From NCBI GenBank assembly GCA_015680685.1, contig MNCI01025068.1, positions 1 to 54,257 on the forward strand: 54,257 nucleotides of DNA. The letters are read 5' to 3'. Shown here piece after piece: positions 9,991 to 21,046 of the stretch. The stretch is from Gnetum montanum (taxonomy: Eukaryota; Streptophyta; Gnetopsida; Gnetales; Gnetaceae). Position 1 is the first letter of the stretch; each line of letters begins with the position of its first letter. A model generated the notes under the pieces. That model was not told the origin of the DNA. It saw only the letters and a program-made list of their open reading frames with translations, and did not search any database. The position numbers were made by a program, and so were the translations under genes.

Positions 9991-11145
9991 CGTCCTGGTG
10001 TGATGATAATCCACCATTGTGCATGTACACATAGTTTAAAATTACCAAAAGACATAGAACGATACCCCTTTGCTTATTCAGCTCTCTGTTTATTGGTAGG
10101 AGCAAGCTCAATGGACTGCCAGCATTTAACCGCACCGTTAATCATTGACGGACCATACGGAAAAATTGCACGAGACATTAACATAAACTTCACCAACTTA
10201 AGTTCATCAACAGATGACATAGTCATAGCCTCAACACAGCAAACCATAGATAATTACAAAGGCATGACAAAACCCCTAGACATAGAAGCCGAGAATATCA
10301 CCAAAGACCTGTTGGTCGAAACCCCCATCACCATGCCCGATGGGGAAACTAAGACATTAAAATTAAGCACATTACTACAACCGCACTTGACTAAAGACAT
10401 CGAGAATGTGCTTAGGGAAAATATGAAAGCATTATTTTGGTCTTATATGGACATGCCCGGGTTAGATCCTAGAATTGTCCAGCACAACATTATTCTTGAC
10501 CCGAAATTGAGATCGGTAAAACAAAAGGCACGAAAGGTTAGACCCGAGGTGGCATTGGCAGTTTGCAATGAGATCACCAAGCTTTATCAAGCTGGTTTCA
10601 TTCGGGCTGTTGATTACGCCGAGTGGGTGTCCAACATGGTCATTGTCCCAAAGAAAAACGGAAGCATTCGCTTATGCATTGACTTCCGAGATCTAAACGT
10701 AGCAACCATAAAAGATGAATTTCCCCTACCCAACATCGATCAACTCGTTGACTCGACCGCCGAACATGCCTTACTATCTTTTATGGATGATTTTTCGGGA
10801 TATAATCAAATACGTATCAATCCGGAGCATCAACTTCGGACAACCTTTATGACACCATGGGGAACCTTTTGTTATACAATGATGTCCTTTGGTCTCAAGA
10901 ACACTGGGGCCACGTATCAAAGAGCAATGACATTTATCTTTAGTGATTATATGTTACGATCGCTCAACAATTACATGGATGACATTGTGGTTAAATTGAA
11001 AATAGCGGAACAACATGTACAAGACCTCGACTTAGTCTTAAAGCGTTGTTTAAAGTATCAACTGAGACTTAACCCAAAAAAATGTGTCTTCGGTGTCAAA
11101 ACAAGAAAAATTCTTGGATTTATAGCATCAAAAGCAGGGCCATAA
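9988..11145 (+). pseudogene. Element A reverse transcriptase
   Basis: A 385-codon open frame. The first 37 or so codons lie upstream of a conserved candidate splice acceptor (10098-10099), so the natural protein probably starts after it. Motifs in order: GPYGKIARD, MPGLDPRIVQH (about residue 150), AEWVSNMVIVPKKNGSIRLCIDFRDLN, PLPNIDQLVD, LSFMDDFSGYNQI with the first catalytic Asp, FGLKNTGATYQRAM and the YMDD box near 10974. RT copies the element RNA into DNA in the particle. The frame stops at 11143-11145 before RNase H. This is the longest uninterrupted RT of the three copies. Confidence 0.9.
10098..10099 (+). other. Candidate sense-strand 3' splice site before RT, element A
   Basis: A T-rich tract, then TTTATTGGTAG before GAGCAAGCTC. 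B reads TTATTGGCAG and C TTATTGTGGTAG at the same place just before the RT domain. Ogre elements of the Tat lineage are known to splice an intron between protease and RT. I could not identify the matching donor. Confidence 0.4.
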
Positions 11146-11489
11146 CAAACCTGAAACCACTAGGAAATCTTACTGAACTTTGAGGTCTACAAGGTAGATT
11201 GCAATTCATTAGGCGCTTCATAGAAAAACTAATAGACAAACTAAAACCTATGAACCACCTGTTACGCAAAAATGTCCACTTTGAATGGACTCCGTAGTGC
11301 CAAGAAGCATTCAAGAACATCAAAATAGCACTTGCCCGACGGCCTACGGTTTACCTACCCCGAAACGATAAACCGTTTTACATCTACCTTACCACTTCGG
11401 AATCGTCAATCGCGTCTATGTTTTGCCATAAACAAGATGATGGAACCGAAGTCCCTGTATATTACTTAAGCCATGCATTAGTTGCCCAT
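11146..11489 (+). pseudogene. Element A RT connection and start of Ty3-type RNase H
   Basis: Continues the pol coding region with stops and frame changes. The thumb/connection is near 11200-11340, then an RNase H start with CHKQDDGTEVPVYYLSHALVAHE near 11426-11490. It is cut by insertion of element B, and the domain resumes at 29187. Confidence 0.8.
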
Positions 11490-11494
11490 GAGAA
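11490..11494. repeat. Target site duplication of element B, left copy
   Basis: GAGAA, repeated exactly at 29182-29186. The uninterrupted B copy of the same pol site (16090-16096, reversed) reads ACGAGAAAAGG, confirming the insertion point. Confidence 0.9.
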
Positions 11495-12810
11495 TTTACC
11501 ATCTGAAATCGTCGATCTCCGGCTGGAAGGAAACAGAGACCGTGGGATCACCGGACATGCATAGAAAACCCTACCTTCGCCTGAGGGTGAGCTAGAATGA
11601 ATGAAGGTAGAGTACCTTGGGTGGTCCACACACAGATCAGACAAGGATTTCCCTGAATGCACACCAAAGTGCTATACGCTGGGTTATACGTAAACGGCGT
11701 AGCAGGCATAAAATAGAGCGTTAACAGCGTAGCAGATGCGAACAGAGTGTAAGCATAAACGAGCGTAAACAAAACACATGCACAAAATTGATGTAAATTG
11801 TAAACAATTTTATGAAGAAGATGTAACAATGGTATTACAGGATGAGAGTACATTTCACCGATCTAACGTAGTTGTGATGAAACACAAGGCGGACGAAAAG
11901 CTCCGGTGGATGCAAGGATGACTCGGTTGGTTCACACTGTAGGTGCGTCGTAGAGATTGTATGCTCAGTGTACAAGGTTTTCCAGTGTAAAAGGTTTTTA
12001 GCTCTGGTGCGCAACGTAATTACTCTTTGGTATGCTCTGGGATTTTTGCCAACCGACCTGGATCAAGTGGAAAATTGGGGCTTTTATACCGGTTGTTACA
12101 CTAGACTCAGGTTGGGCGACACGTGGACGTTGACTGGGTGAAAAAAGGCATAAAATTTACAAGTGTACAATATATTACATATGCTGAGCGTCTACGCTGG
12201 GCGTATACACTGTATCAGGCAGGCGTAGACTCTAGGCGTATATGCTGGGCGTATACGCTGGATGTGCTGGGCATAGGTGCTGTGGACGCTGGGCATATAC
12301 GCTGACAATGGCTAGGTGTATATGCTGGGTGTATACGCTGATGGCTGCTAGACGTATATGTTGGGCGTATATACTGATGGCTGCTGGATGTATACGCTGG
12401 GGTGCATACGCTGATGGTTGCCGATTTGCTTCAATCCTTGCTCTTTAGTGATGTTCTCATGCTGTCTTTAGAGATTTCATCACCGGGCATACACGTCTGT
12501 TGCTGTGCCTGACGAGCGTACATGTGAGGTGTGTACGCTGGGCGTATACGCTGGGAATGTTGGGCGTATATGCTGGGTGTATACGCTGTGGGTGTGAACT
12601 TGGGCATATATGCTGGGCGTATACGCTGTGGGTGTGAAATTGGGAATATATGCTGGGCGTATATGCTACCACTGTATACTTAGAGAAACTTAAGTATTTT
12701 GATCCCCAAAGTTGCAATGTGTGACACCAAATGTAGCCTAGGTCGTCTGTGGGTCCCAAGGACCTGCTTCTTACAGAGAAGTACCAAGCTCAAAATTTTG
12801 TGGTGTTTCA
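11495..12810 (-). repeat. Element B 3' LTR
   Basis: Reverse-orientation LTR, 1316 bp, matching 27979-29181 and both A LTRs. Its outer tip reads TTTACCATC where TGTACCATC is expected. It is longer than its partner because of extra GCGTATACGC-type word units near 12180-12680. Confidence 0.95.
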
Positions 12811-12819
12811 TTGGCTCCT

Positions 12820-12864
12820 CTTTGTTGATGCTTGGAGGAATCAACCTGAGAAGCGTCGACAAAG
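12820..12864 (-). other. Conserved hairpin next to the 3' LTR, element B
   Basis: Arms CTTTGTTGATGCTT (12820-12833) and AAGCGTCGACAAAG (12851-12864) pair with a 17-nt loop. On the element's sense strand the arm nearest the LTR runs into the purine-rich AAAGAGGAG before the 3' LTR. The equivalent hairpins are 32647-32691 (A) and 52723-52766 (C). Confidence 0.8.
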
Positions 12865-13859
12865 AAGAGAAAAACACCACAAGCAACTCGGTAAAGACCC
12901 TGTCCATAGCCACGTGACCAAACATCATCGCACTATGTTCAGTAGTACATGGGATCAAGAAAGTGAAATTTTTGGGTGGTAGGAAAATGGAGATTGTGGG
13001 GATCGATCACTGCCCAAGGGATTGCGCTTGGGAAATGGGATGCTCGGGTGTGCAGCATGCTGATCTTTGTCAATAGCCATTGTTTAGTAGACTCGGAGTT
13101 CAGACATGCAATGTGCATCCTTTGGCGGAACAAGACTCTTGGTTAGTATTCAAGAGAACTTGTTGGCAAGACCAAAGCCACGGGAGGATGTATTACATTC
13201 TTTGGAAGAACAGGGTCCATGTTTAGTGTTTAGGGGGAACCTGTTGGCGGAGAGCCAAAGCCATGCAACTGGATGCTTCTTGACCGTTTTGGACATGAGT
13301 ACTTGGTTTTGAGACAACTGCCTTCCCGCCTGGGGCTTGTGTGGGAAGTGCCAGGGGTCTCGTTTTTTTTTAAGAAGATTTTCATTGATCTTGTACTCAT
13401 GCTCAAGTGCTATGCTGTGTGTTGCAACTGCTTTAAAGTGTTACAGTGTGTAACGTTGTGCGCAAATTTTTGAATGGATTCAGGTGTATCAGAGGTGCGG
13501 TTGAGTAAAGTGTGTTGGTAAACGGATAGGGAATAAATCGGGGGATGGGGATGTACATAGTAAATGATTTGATTTAGCCTCGCCACGTGTTCTATGAACA
13601 TTGTCCCATCTTGCTGCTTGCAATGAAGTGCATCCTTGTGCGAAAACCTCTGGGTGTCATCTTGTAAACACAACTCCAAGGAGACAAGAAAACCATGAAT
13701 GAATAAGCGAGCTTAGGCTTGAACTGCTACAAATGGAACAAAAATACTGGGGGAGATTCTAAGCACTGTGCATGAACGGTGGCGATGTTGATAAGATTGT
13801 CCGATGGCAGGCGATGCAGTGATTCTAATGGACAAATGTGGCTGCAGATTGAGAAACCA
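12865..13859 (-). other. Element B 3' untranslated region
   Basis: Matches A 31640-32640 in reverse. Near 13110-13270 an 80-bp unit starting 'tggctttgg' (sense) occurs twice, imperfectly. A small frame, 13410-13679, is listed separately. Otherwise no gene is seen. Confidence 0.7.
13410..13679 (-). CDS. Small open frame in the 3' region, shared with A
   Basis: 89 codons, with a homologous 87-codon frame in A (31838-32101). Most of the alignment is identical (for example CLQDDTQRF, YYVHPHP, NTLKQLQHTA), but A and B are close copies, so conservation alone does not prove coding. There is no known domain, signal peptide or membrane segment. A TTTGCAG just before the shared part in A could be a splice acceptor. 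C has only a short resembling stretch near 52360. Probably non-coding or a minor exon. Confidence 0.25.
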   Translation of the reverse strand: MELCLQDDTQRFSHKDALHCKQQDGTMFIEHVARLNQIIYYVHPHPPIYSLSVYQHTLLNRTSDTPESIQKFAHNVTHCNTLKQLQHTA

Positions 13860-14258
13860 GAGATGAACTTGCCAGTTTATAGTCGTAGCAGACTATCATG
13901 GGTTAGTTTTATGTCATAACCCATTGGACATTACTCGTTTAGCATTGTGGCGGACGTTACGTTGCCAATTTCTAGTCTTAGCGAACCGTGAAGAGGCAAA
14001 CTAGTTTATAGTCTAAGTGGACTCTGGTGAATGTGATAGGGCAGTTTCACTGTCATGTCGGGTGGGTGCTAGTTTATCGTCATTGCAGATACTATGGGTA
14101 TCAGTTTATTGTCGTGATGCCGGGATAGTCGCGGTGTCAATTTTAAGTCGTGATCCAGGACTGTTCTGTGGTATCAGTTTACCATCATGATTCCAGGACG
14201 AGCTGTGGTATCAGTTTATAGTCGTAATTCCAGGACTTGCACGTACCTGTACTTACAC
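13860..14258 (-). repeat. Element B spacer 3: degenerate 35-45 bp repeats after integrase
   Basis: Units on the sense strand resemble 'ctggaatcatgac' followed by 'tataaactgataccac', repeated about ten times with drift. They match A 31255-31640 in reverse and C 51090-51370 in motif. Hypervariable tandem repeats in 3' regions are known for Tat-type elements. Confidence 0.75.
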
Positions 14259-15444
14259 TCAGATATAGAATGGTTTCAGGAACACATGATTGGTTGGATT
14301 GGCAAGCTCGTTTCCTTCCATGTCAGCTAGCTTGAATGCTCCATTGTCAAATGCTTTAGTGACCAAGTAAGGCCCTTCCCAATTGGCTAATAATTTGTCT
14401 GGGTGTTCCCGAACAGCCTTAAGCACAAGGTCGCCTTCTTTGATAGGGCGCTTGTTGGTGTTATGCCGATGTCGCTGCCGTTGTTGTTTTTGGTACCATT
14501 CGATCTGATCAAGTGCACGTATGCGTTCTTCTTCCACCGAGTCCAGGTCAATGATATGTAGATCATTGTTTTGGCCGTCGTCAAGGAGTCACGAGAGTGT
14601 GATCCTTAAAGATGGTACCTGTAATTCCAAAGGTAAAATAGCTTTTGAACCATAAACCAAACTATATGGTGTTTTACCTATTGACGTTAGGTGCGTAGTA
14701 CGGTATGCCCACAATGTGTATATCAATTGCTCGTGCCATTTTCTTTTGCTTTGGGTAAGCATTTTCTTACGTATTGTAATAATCATCTTGTTTGTTGGTT
14801 CTGCTTGCCCATTGCTTTGAGGATAGTAAGGGGATGAAAACGAGTGTTTGATCCCCAGACTGTCACAAAAGGTTTTTGTCTCGGTACTGCTAAATTGTGG
14901 CCCATTGTTAGTGATAATTGTCATGGGTATGCCAAAACGGGTTACAATATTTTCGAGAATGAAATTGCACACGTGTTTAGATGTGGTTTTTCGAAGGGGA
15001 GCAGCTTCTACCCACTTCGTGAAGTATTCTATCGCGGTTATAATAAAACCATGCCCCGCAAAAGATGAGGGTGTTATTGGGCCGATAAGGTCCAACCCCA
15101 CTACTAACGCATGTCAGAAATATGCCTTTGTAGGATCTACGACATAACGTATCCCCCACTAGGGTGTATTGCTTAGAGCGTTTTCGCACTACATCCTTTT
15201 GTGCATTTGTTAGATGTCGTGGTGTTTCCCTGCATAGAAGGTATTCCTTTATGTCATCGTACCATTCTATCGTGCGTATTGTACTAACAGATGCATTCGA
15301 CAACATGTCGAGAGTATCAGTTATCGGTTTGGCATAACTGATTATGGAGCTTGGTAATGCATGGAACATGTCTGGCGATATGTTTAATGCTAATGTGGCT
15401 AATGCATCTGCAATGGTATTATCATTTCTAGAGACGTGTTGCAC
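14259..15444 (-). pseudogene. Element B integrase, with zinc-finger region deleted
   Basis: Frames 15444-14977, 15101-14589 and 14537-14259 together make the integrase. The N part holds the last RNase H motif (HVSRNDNTIADALATLAL) and linker. The core has the catalytic Asp in MGLDLIGP, the second Asp position in IITNNGPQF (Asp changed to Asn) and Glu position NGQAEPTNK. The C part has the WEGPYLV motif typical of the GPY/F domain. No chromodomain follows. Compared with A, about 0.25 kb holding the HHCC zinc finger is missing near 15115-15120, which also shifts the frame. Integrase joins element DNA to the host chromosome; this copy cannot. Confidence 0.85.
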
Positions 15445-15534
15445 ATTGATGTTTTCAAATCACCTCATTAATTGTTTTGCCAAGTCACAGTATGGTTGTA
15501 AATGTCGGGCTTTACACGTATAAACATCTATATC

Positions 15535-16167
15535 TTAGTTTAAGACCAGTTGCGAGTCTCCTCTGACTACAAGCCGTGTGATGTCTGAAGCCAGTGCTGC
15601 CACGAGACCTCTAAGGAGACCTTCATACTCTGCTATGTTGTTGGTACAGCGAAAGTTGAAACGATAGGCAAAGGGTTGAATCTCCCTAGAGGGATGAGTG
15701 ATGACAGTGACTGCACTTCCCCCTTGAGAGGTGGATGCGCCATCGAAGTTTAGAATGGCATCATAGTCGTTGGGCACTATATCTATTGCACTTATATTCT
15801 CATCTGGGAATTTTGGCTCTATAGTTTCTTGATCGCGTGTTGGTGACGTGGCCATTTGATTTGCTATGGCTTGACCCTTGACTAATGATTGCGCTATGTA
15901 GTACAGGTCAAACTCGGCTATCATGGCTTTCCACCAGGCTATTCGACTTGTTTCGTAAATGTTCCCTGTTATGGCTCTTAGTACATTGTCCTTGCAAATT
16001 ATGTAAACTTGGTTACGGAAGAGGTAATGTCTCCATTTTCTTAAAGAAAAGACCAAAGCTAAATATGAATTCTCCACGTCGTTGTACCTTTTCTCGTGGG
16101 CAACTAATGCATGGCCCAAGTAATATACAGGGACTTCGATTCCTTCATCTTGTTTCTGGCAAAGCAT
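15535..16167 (-). pseudogene. Element B double RNase H region
   Basis: 210 codons. Residues 1-100 are the end of the Ty3-type RNase H (YLGHALVAHEKRYNDVE, FSLRKWRHYLF). Residues 125-210 form a second RNase HI-like domain with NFDGAS, NNIAEYEGL and RGDSQLV, so its first three acidic residues are present. The last one (IADALATL) lies in the next frame segment beyond a TAA near 15534-15538. Two successive RNase H domains are a recognised feature of Tat-lineage elements. B keeps this domain best; A and C have lost catalytic residues. Confidence 0.85.
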
Positions 16168-17511
16168 AGATGCGATTGATGATTCCGAAGTGGCAAAGTA
16201 GATGTAAAACGGTTTATCGTTTTGGGGCGGGTAAACCGTAGGCAGTCGGGCAAGTGTTGTTTTGATGTTCTCGAATGCTTCTTGGCACTGCGGAGTCTAT
16301 TCAAAGTGCGCGTTTTTATGTAATAGGTGGTTCATAGGTTTTAGTTTGTCTGTTAGTTTTTCTATGAAGCGCCTGATGAACTGTAATCTACCTTATAGAC
16401 CTCGAAGTTTGGTAAGATTGCCTGGTGGTTTCAGGTTTGTTATGGCCTTAACCTTATCGGGGTCCACTCATATCCCTGCTTCTGATGCTATAAATCCAAG
16501 AATTTTTCCTATTTTAACGCCGAAGACACATTTTTTTGGGTTAAGTCTTAGTTCATACTTTAAACAATGCTTTAAGACTAAGTTGACGTCTTGTACATGT
16601 TGTTCTGCTATTTTTGATTTAATCACAATGTCATCCACGTAATCATTGAGCGATCGTAACATATAATCACTAAAGATAAATGTCATTGCTCTTTGATACA
16701 TGACCCCAGCATTCTTGAGACAAAGGGCATCATTGTGTAACAAAAGGTTCCCCATGGTGTCATAAAGGTTGTCCGAAGCTGATGCTCCGGACTGATACGT
16801 ATTTGATTATATCCCAAAAAACCATCCATAAAAGATAGTAAGGCATGTTCGGCGGTCGAGTCAATGAGTTGATCGATGCTAGGTAGGGGAAAGTCATCTT
16901 TTATGGTTACTACATTTAGATCTCGAAAGTCAATGCATAAGCGAATGCTTCCGTTTTTCTTTGGGACAATGACCATGTTGGACACCCACTTGGCGTAATC
17001 AACAGCCCAAATGAAACCTGCTTGATAAAGCTTGGTGATCTCATTGCAAACTACCAATGCCACCTCAGGTCTAACCTTTCGTGCCTTTTTTTTTACCGAT
17101 CTCAATTTCGGTCAAGAATAATGTTGCATTGGATAATTCTAGGATCTAACCCGGGCATGTCCATATAAGACCAAGCGAATGCTTTCATATTTTCCCTAAG
17201 CACATTCTCGATGTCTTTAATCAAGTGTGGTTGTAGTAATGTGCTTAATTTTAATATCTTAGTTTCCCCATCGGGCATGGTGATGGGGGTTTCGGCCAAT
17301 GGGTCTTCGGTGATATTCTCAGCTTCTATGTCTAGGGGTTTTGTCATGCCTTTGTAATTGTTTATGGTTTGCTGTGTTGAGGCTATGACTATGTCATCTG
17401 TTGGTGAACTTAAGTTGATGAAGTTTATGTTAATGTCTCATGTAATTTTGCCGTATGGTCCGTCAATGATTAACGGTGCGGTTAAATGTTGGCAGTCCAT
17501 TGAGTTTTCTC
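16168..17511 (-). pseudogene. Element B reverse transcriptase
   Basis: Begins after the candidate acceptor at 17512-17513. Frames 17347-17102, 17105-16683, 16755-16468 and on towards 16300 carry successive RT motifs: MPGLDPRI, AKWVSNMVIVPKKNGSIRLCIDFRDLN, LSFMDGFLGYNQI, then after a frameshift near 16700 ALCLKNAGVMYQRAM and the YVDD box near 16640. There are at least two frameshifts, at about 17103 and 16720. Other conserved residues match A. The thumb and connection lie at about 16460-16170 with further stops. Confidence 0.85.
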
Positions 17512-17513
17512 CT
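17512..17513 (-). other. Candidate sense-strand 3' splice site before RT, element B
   Basis: On the minus strand: T-rich tract then TTATTGGCAG followed by GAGAAAACTC. It is the best-preserved of the three equivalent sites, with a canonical CAG. Confidence 0.45.
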
Positions 17514-17690
17514 GCCAATAAACAGAGAGCTGAATAAGCAAAGGGGTATCATTCTATGTCTTTTGGTAATTTTAAACTATGCATACATGCATAATGGTGG
17601 ATTATCGTCACACCAGGATGCACGGCAGTTTAATACCTTACCGGGCCATAATGGGTTTACGTTGGAATATTTGGCATAACTACGCGAAAT
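17514..17690. other. Element B spacer 2 between antisense promoter and RT
   Basis: Contains one copy (about 17615-17645) of the 30-bp unit that forms a ten-unit array in A. No gene seen. Confidence 0.6.
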
Positions 17691-17847
17691 GGAGCTCATG
17701 GGGGAACTAGATGTCGAAATTTTTGTTTATTTATTTATTTTTATTATTTTTTGGGTAAATTTTTGCGAAAAATAAGCAAAAAAGGCAAAAAGTAGCAAAA
17801 ATGGCAACAGCGGCGTAAGCGGCGACGGCAACGTCAGCGGAGCGTTG

Positions 17848-17856
17848 TATAAAAAA
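17848..17856 (+). promoter_or_regulatory. TATA box of the antisense gene, element B
   Basis: TATAAAAAA in the context GTTGTATAAAAAAGGGG, about 235-270 bp upstream of the candidate start codons at 18083 and 18116, on the strand opposite to gag-pol. A keeps TATAAAA here. C has TATAAATA upstream of its antisense gene at 47057-47064. Confidence 0.65.
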
Positions 17857-17879
17857 GGGGAGGGGCTTCATTTGTTTCC

Positions 17880-18060
17880 TACTTTGAATCATGAGCATAA
17901 GCGACAGAGCGTAAACTGTTACAGTGTAAGCGTAAACTATCGAACCCTAGTGTAAGCGTAAACCTGCTCATGAGCGTAGACGCCGAAGAGTAACCCTTAG
18001 CTTAGACACCCAACACTAAACCCCAGCGTAGACGCGGAGTGTAGAATTTCAGGTGCCAGC
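17880..18060 (+). other. Antisense gene 5' leader, GCGTAAAC-rich
   Basis: Untranslated stretch between TATA box and start, with recurring AGCGTAAAC and AGCGTAGAC words like those of the LTR and gag leader. Confidence 0.5.
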
Positions 18061-18246
18061 GTAGATAGTTCTTTTCTTCAGCATGAACTTTGCAATCAGT
18101 GTAAAGGAGGCTGAGATGGGCAAAGGAAAAGAAGTAAAAGGCCAGGGGAGGAAGGGTCCCAACTTGACTTTTGCGGAGGAGATTGAAGCCATGTTGTAGT
18201 TCCTACCCAGGCCAAGGATCCCGTCATGGCCTATGACATCACACAG

Positions 18247-18971
18247 GTAGGCTCTAATCCCTGCCTCTATTATTATTTTTTGCTTCTCTTTTTCAGCGTA
18301 GACAGTCTTGGTGTATACACCGAGCATAGAAGGTTTTCGGTGTAGAGGGTTTTCGGCGTATACGCCGAGTGTAACTTCATAGCGTAGGGTCAGGTTAGCA
18401 TAGACTATCAGAGCGTAATCAGTTTTATAAGTGGACAATGTAAACACTTTTCTTGCACGATTGTATCAGTGTATACCACGGCGTAATACGTTTTCCACAC
18501 GTGAGGTTTTGTCAGCGTAATTTTTCTATTTTGTTAGCGTAAGTTCTGTCTACGCTGAGGGTTTGTTCAACGTATACGCTGAGTGTGCATAGTTGTTTTT
18601 ACAGTGTAGACTTGTTTTTCATGTTTCTGGTGTAAACTGTTTGTTCGGTGTCTGGCGTAGACTGTTTACACTGAAAGCGAACTTGGGCGTATACACTGAG
18701 GGTTTCTTTGGCATATACGCTGAGCGTAAGAGGTTTAGGCGATAGCGTAAAATAGTTCATTGTTGGCGTATACGCTGAGTTAGGCAGCATATATGCTCAA
18801 TGTAAACATTTTTTGACAGCGTATACGCTGGTTTAAGCAGTGTATTACGCTAAGTGTAAATAGTTTTATTGGCATATACGCTGGTTTAAGCAGCGTATAC
18901 GCTGAGTGTAAACAGTTAGGAATTTTTTAGATTTTAAGTGTCGATTTATGATGTGAACTTTCACTTTTCAG
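18247..18971 (+). repeat. Intron 1 of the B antisense gene, filled with GCGTATACGCTG words
   Basis: From 18290 to 18920 the words GGCGTATACGCTGAG and AGCGTAAA recur about every 20-40 bp, as in the LTR. It ends at a T-rich tract and CAG (18969-18971). The corresponding intron of C holds the 811-bp triplication. No gene seen. Confidence 0.65.
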
Positions 18972-19814
18972 GTTGTTTTGAAGCATGGCTAACTCATTAT
19001 GGTATCTTGATTGTTGGCAGGGATAGTAAACATTTTCTCCTCGTTGTTGAACTTGTCGGGGTGCTAACATGGGTTGGCCCCGTTGAGGCTGAGGAGCCTC
19101 CCCCGGATCTAATCGTGGATAACAACCGGGTTTGGTTCAAAGAATGCGCATGTGAATTTCTAGCCTTCATGTTAGACAATTTCGAGGTGGCCATCTGATC
19201 AAACCTTAATGAAGTGGTCACGCGGAGCATGCTTGACGCAATATTGCTAGGAGCTGCGGAAGGTGTCACGGTCTTCGTAGAAGACATTGACGAGGGGCTG
19301 CTCATGAATGAGGATGGTTCTACCCATGGGCTTAGGTCTACACACCTGTTAGCGTGCATGTGGGCACTATTTCCGCGAGGGCTATACTACCTCAATAACA
19401 CTCTGTTCATAGCTGCACACGCACATACATTGTTCCAGAATCCCCCTAGCACTGTGTACCGGGTGGATAGGTAGGACCACTTAAGTTTGTTGTTTCTTTT
19501 CGTTGTTTAATATCTGTTTCTATTTTGACATCCATTTGTTTGCAGGCCCAAGATCAACCTGGACAGGACGTACATTAAGGATGAAGGACTTGCACTTGCT
19601 CGCACTAATTTAGAGGCTTTTATGACGGGTCCTACCCTTCGTGGAACTGCATTGGGTCAAACAAAGGGTGCTATCATTCATTTTCATAAATAGTTCTCTA
19701 GAGCATTCGCGATGTGCAAAGCTTGCGGATGGTTGCACGAAGACTGGTCTGAAAAAGGACCAGTCTTCCCCTGTGTATCTGGCCCAGGCAACACATCCAG
19801 ATCCACTATCAACG
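18972..19814 (+). pseudogene. Antisense gene exons 2 and 3, element B
   Basis: Exon 2 (18972-19470) encodes about 166 residues with HFLLVVELVGVLTWVGPV near the start and LYYLNNTLFIAAHAHTLFQNPP near the end. Exon 3 (19546-19814) encodes INLDRTYIKDEGLALAR and a segment with two Cys (CKACGW). Splicing of a 75-nt intron joins an AGG codon in phase 2. C has the same segments (PILIVLEIVGALCYL, LYNTLFVAYHMGTCFQNPP, FFIDRSDLHGN) around an intron at the same phase. Stops: TGA at 19196 (CGA expected) and TAG at 19691 (CAG expected). No recognised catalytic motif. Confidence 0.75.
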
Positions 19815-19903
19815 GTAAATGACAACAGTTTCTAGATGTGATGGTGTATTTGTTCAACTGTCTGGAATTATATTAATATGACCGTTTCAAATTGTATTTA
19901 CAA

Positions 19904-20944
19904 TTGATGTGCCTCCTGGTGGGGATCTAGTCACAACTGGGCAAACTGAGACTACCTTGTTGATGAAGTTCAGGGAAGTGACTAAGGCTCAAAAGTGGTT
20001 GCGTTCACAAGCTCCACCATCCATCGTTCGTTGTCTTGACAATGCTGGCCTTATGGAGCTCTTCATGACCCCGAGTCCTGACGTATCCATAGCAGAGATG
20101 ATCGGGATCGTGGATTCATTCAATAAGTCTGTCTCTTGCCATAGCACCCGGATTAAGGGTGTCAAGGTTGTTTTTCATCTGTCACCTGAGTTCTTTTCAA
20201 ACCTATTTGGGATACCGGTAGATGGCATAAGTGTAGTTATAGATAGAGCTCATAAAGAGCTCCAGACGGTCCATGAGTTGGAAGACTGGCTAGGCGTGGC
20301 CGAGGGTGCCAAGGGGTTCCCGATGCAGGGGAAAGCTAAGGTTGTAGAGGTGAATGAATTATATCCCCTATTTAGGGCACGGGTGTTCCCCAAAATTCTT
20401 TCTCAGGTGAAGAGTCTTGGGGTTGAGGCTGTACGAGTCATGCGGATTGTCCTGGAAGCCGGCGTGCGTTACAATTGGGCCTAGTTTTTGTTATCGGGCA
20501 TGCACAAGGAGATAGTGCGGTTGCATTCAAACGTCGAGGCACAATCTCACTTCACCTTTGCATTTTTCGCTAGTTATCTCTGCCATTTTGCTGAATTCCT
20601 GGTAGTTCGCACGGACAAAAAGTTTGTTCTGTAGGATCGGGGTCAACTATCCCGCCCGTGGATCAACCACTTGTTTGAGACAGCCAAATCCCAAAATGCA
20701 CCTGAAGGCATTAATGAATCCATGTCCATCACAACTAGGGGATCGTCTGGCACATCAATCCACACCCATGATAGTTTGGGATTGGAACCGGACGATGTAC
20801 CCTACACTGCAAGAAGAGCGGAACGGGTCATCAAGGAAACGGTTGGCCAAGCCAAGTCAAAGCTTAAAAGGCACGAACGCGCGATGGAGGAGGTGTCAAA
20901 TGTGAATGAGCCACGAGTGAAGTATATACATTTTAAGATGCCTG
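19904..20944 (+). pseudogene. Antisense gene exon 4, main globular domain, element B
   Basis: About 347 codons, with stops at 20482-20484 and 20633-20635, both TAG where CAG is likely. It starts with VDVPPGGDLV after an acceptor mutated to AA. Motifs shared with C: KFREV, GLMELF, the mid-region up to FPKILS, RYNWA, MHKEIVRLH, FAFFASYLCHFAEFLVV, and DRGQLSRPWINHLF. The pattern 'V.F.LSPEFFSNLFGIP' resembles the putative transposon protein domain found in extra frames of some plant retroelements; this is a tentative comparison from memory of the family shape. It ends at a perfect donor, G|GTAAGT, phase 1. Confidence 0.75.
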
Positions 20945-21046
20945 GTAAGTAGACCTTGCATGCCTGCTATTCTATCTATTTTTGCTTTGCTCATAATCTT
21001 TAGTTCAATCGCTTACATGTCACTGATACCTTTGGCTTGATTGGAG

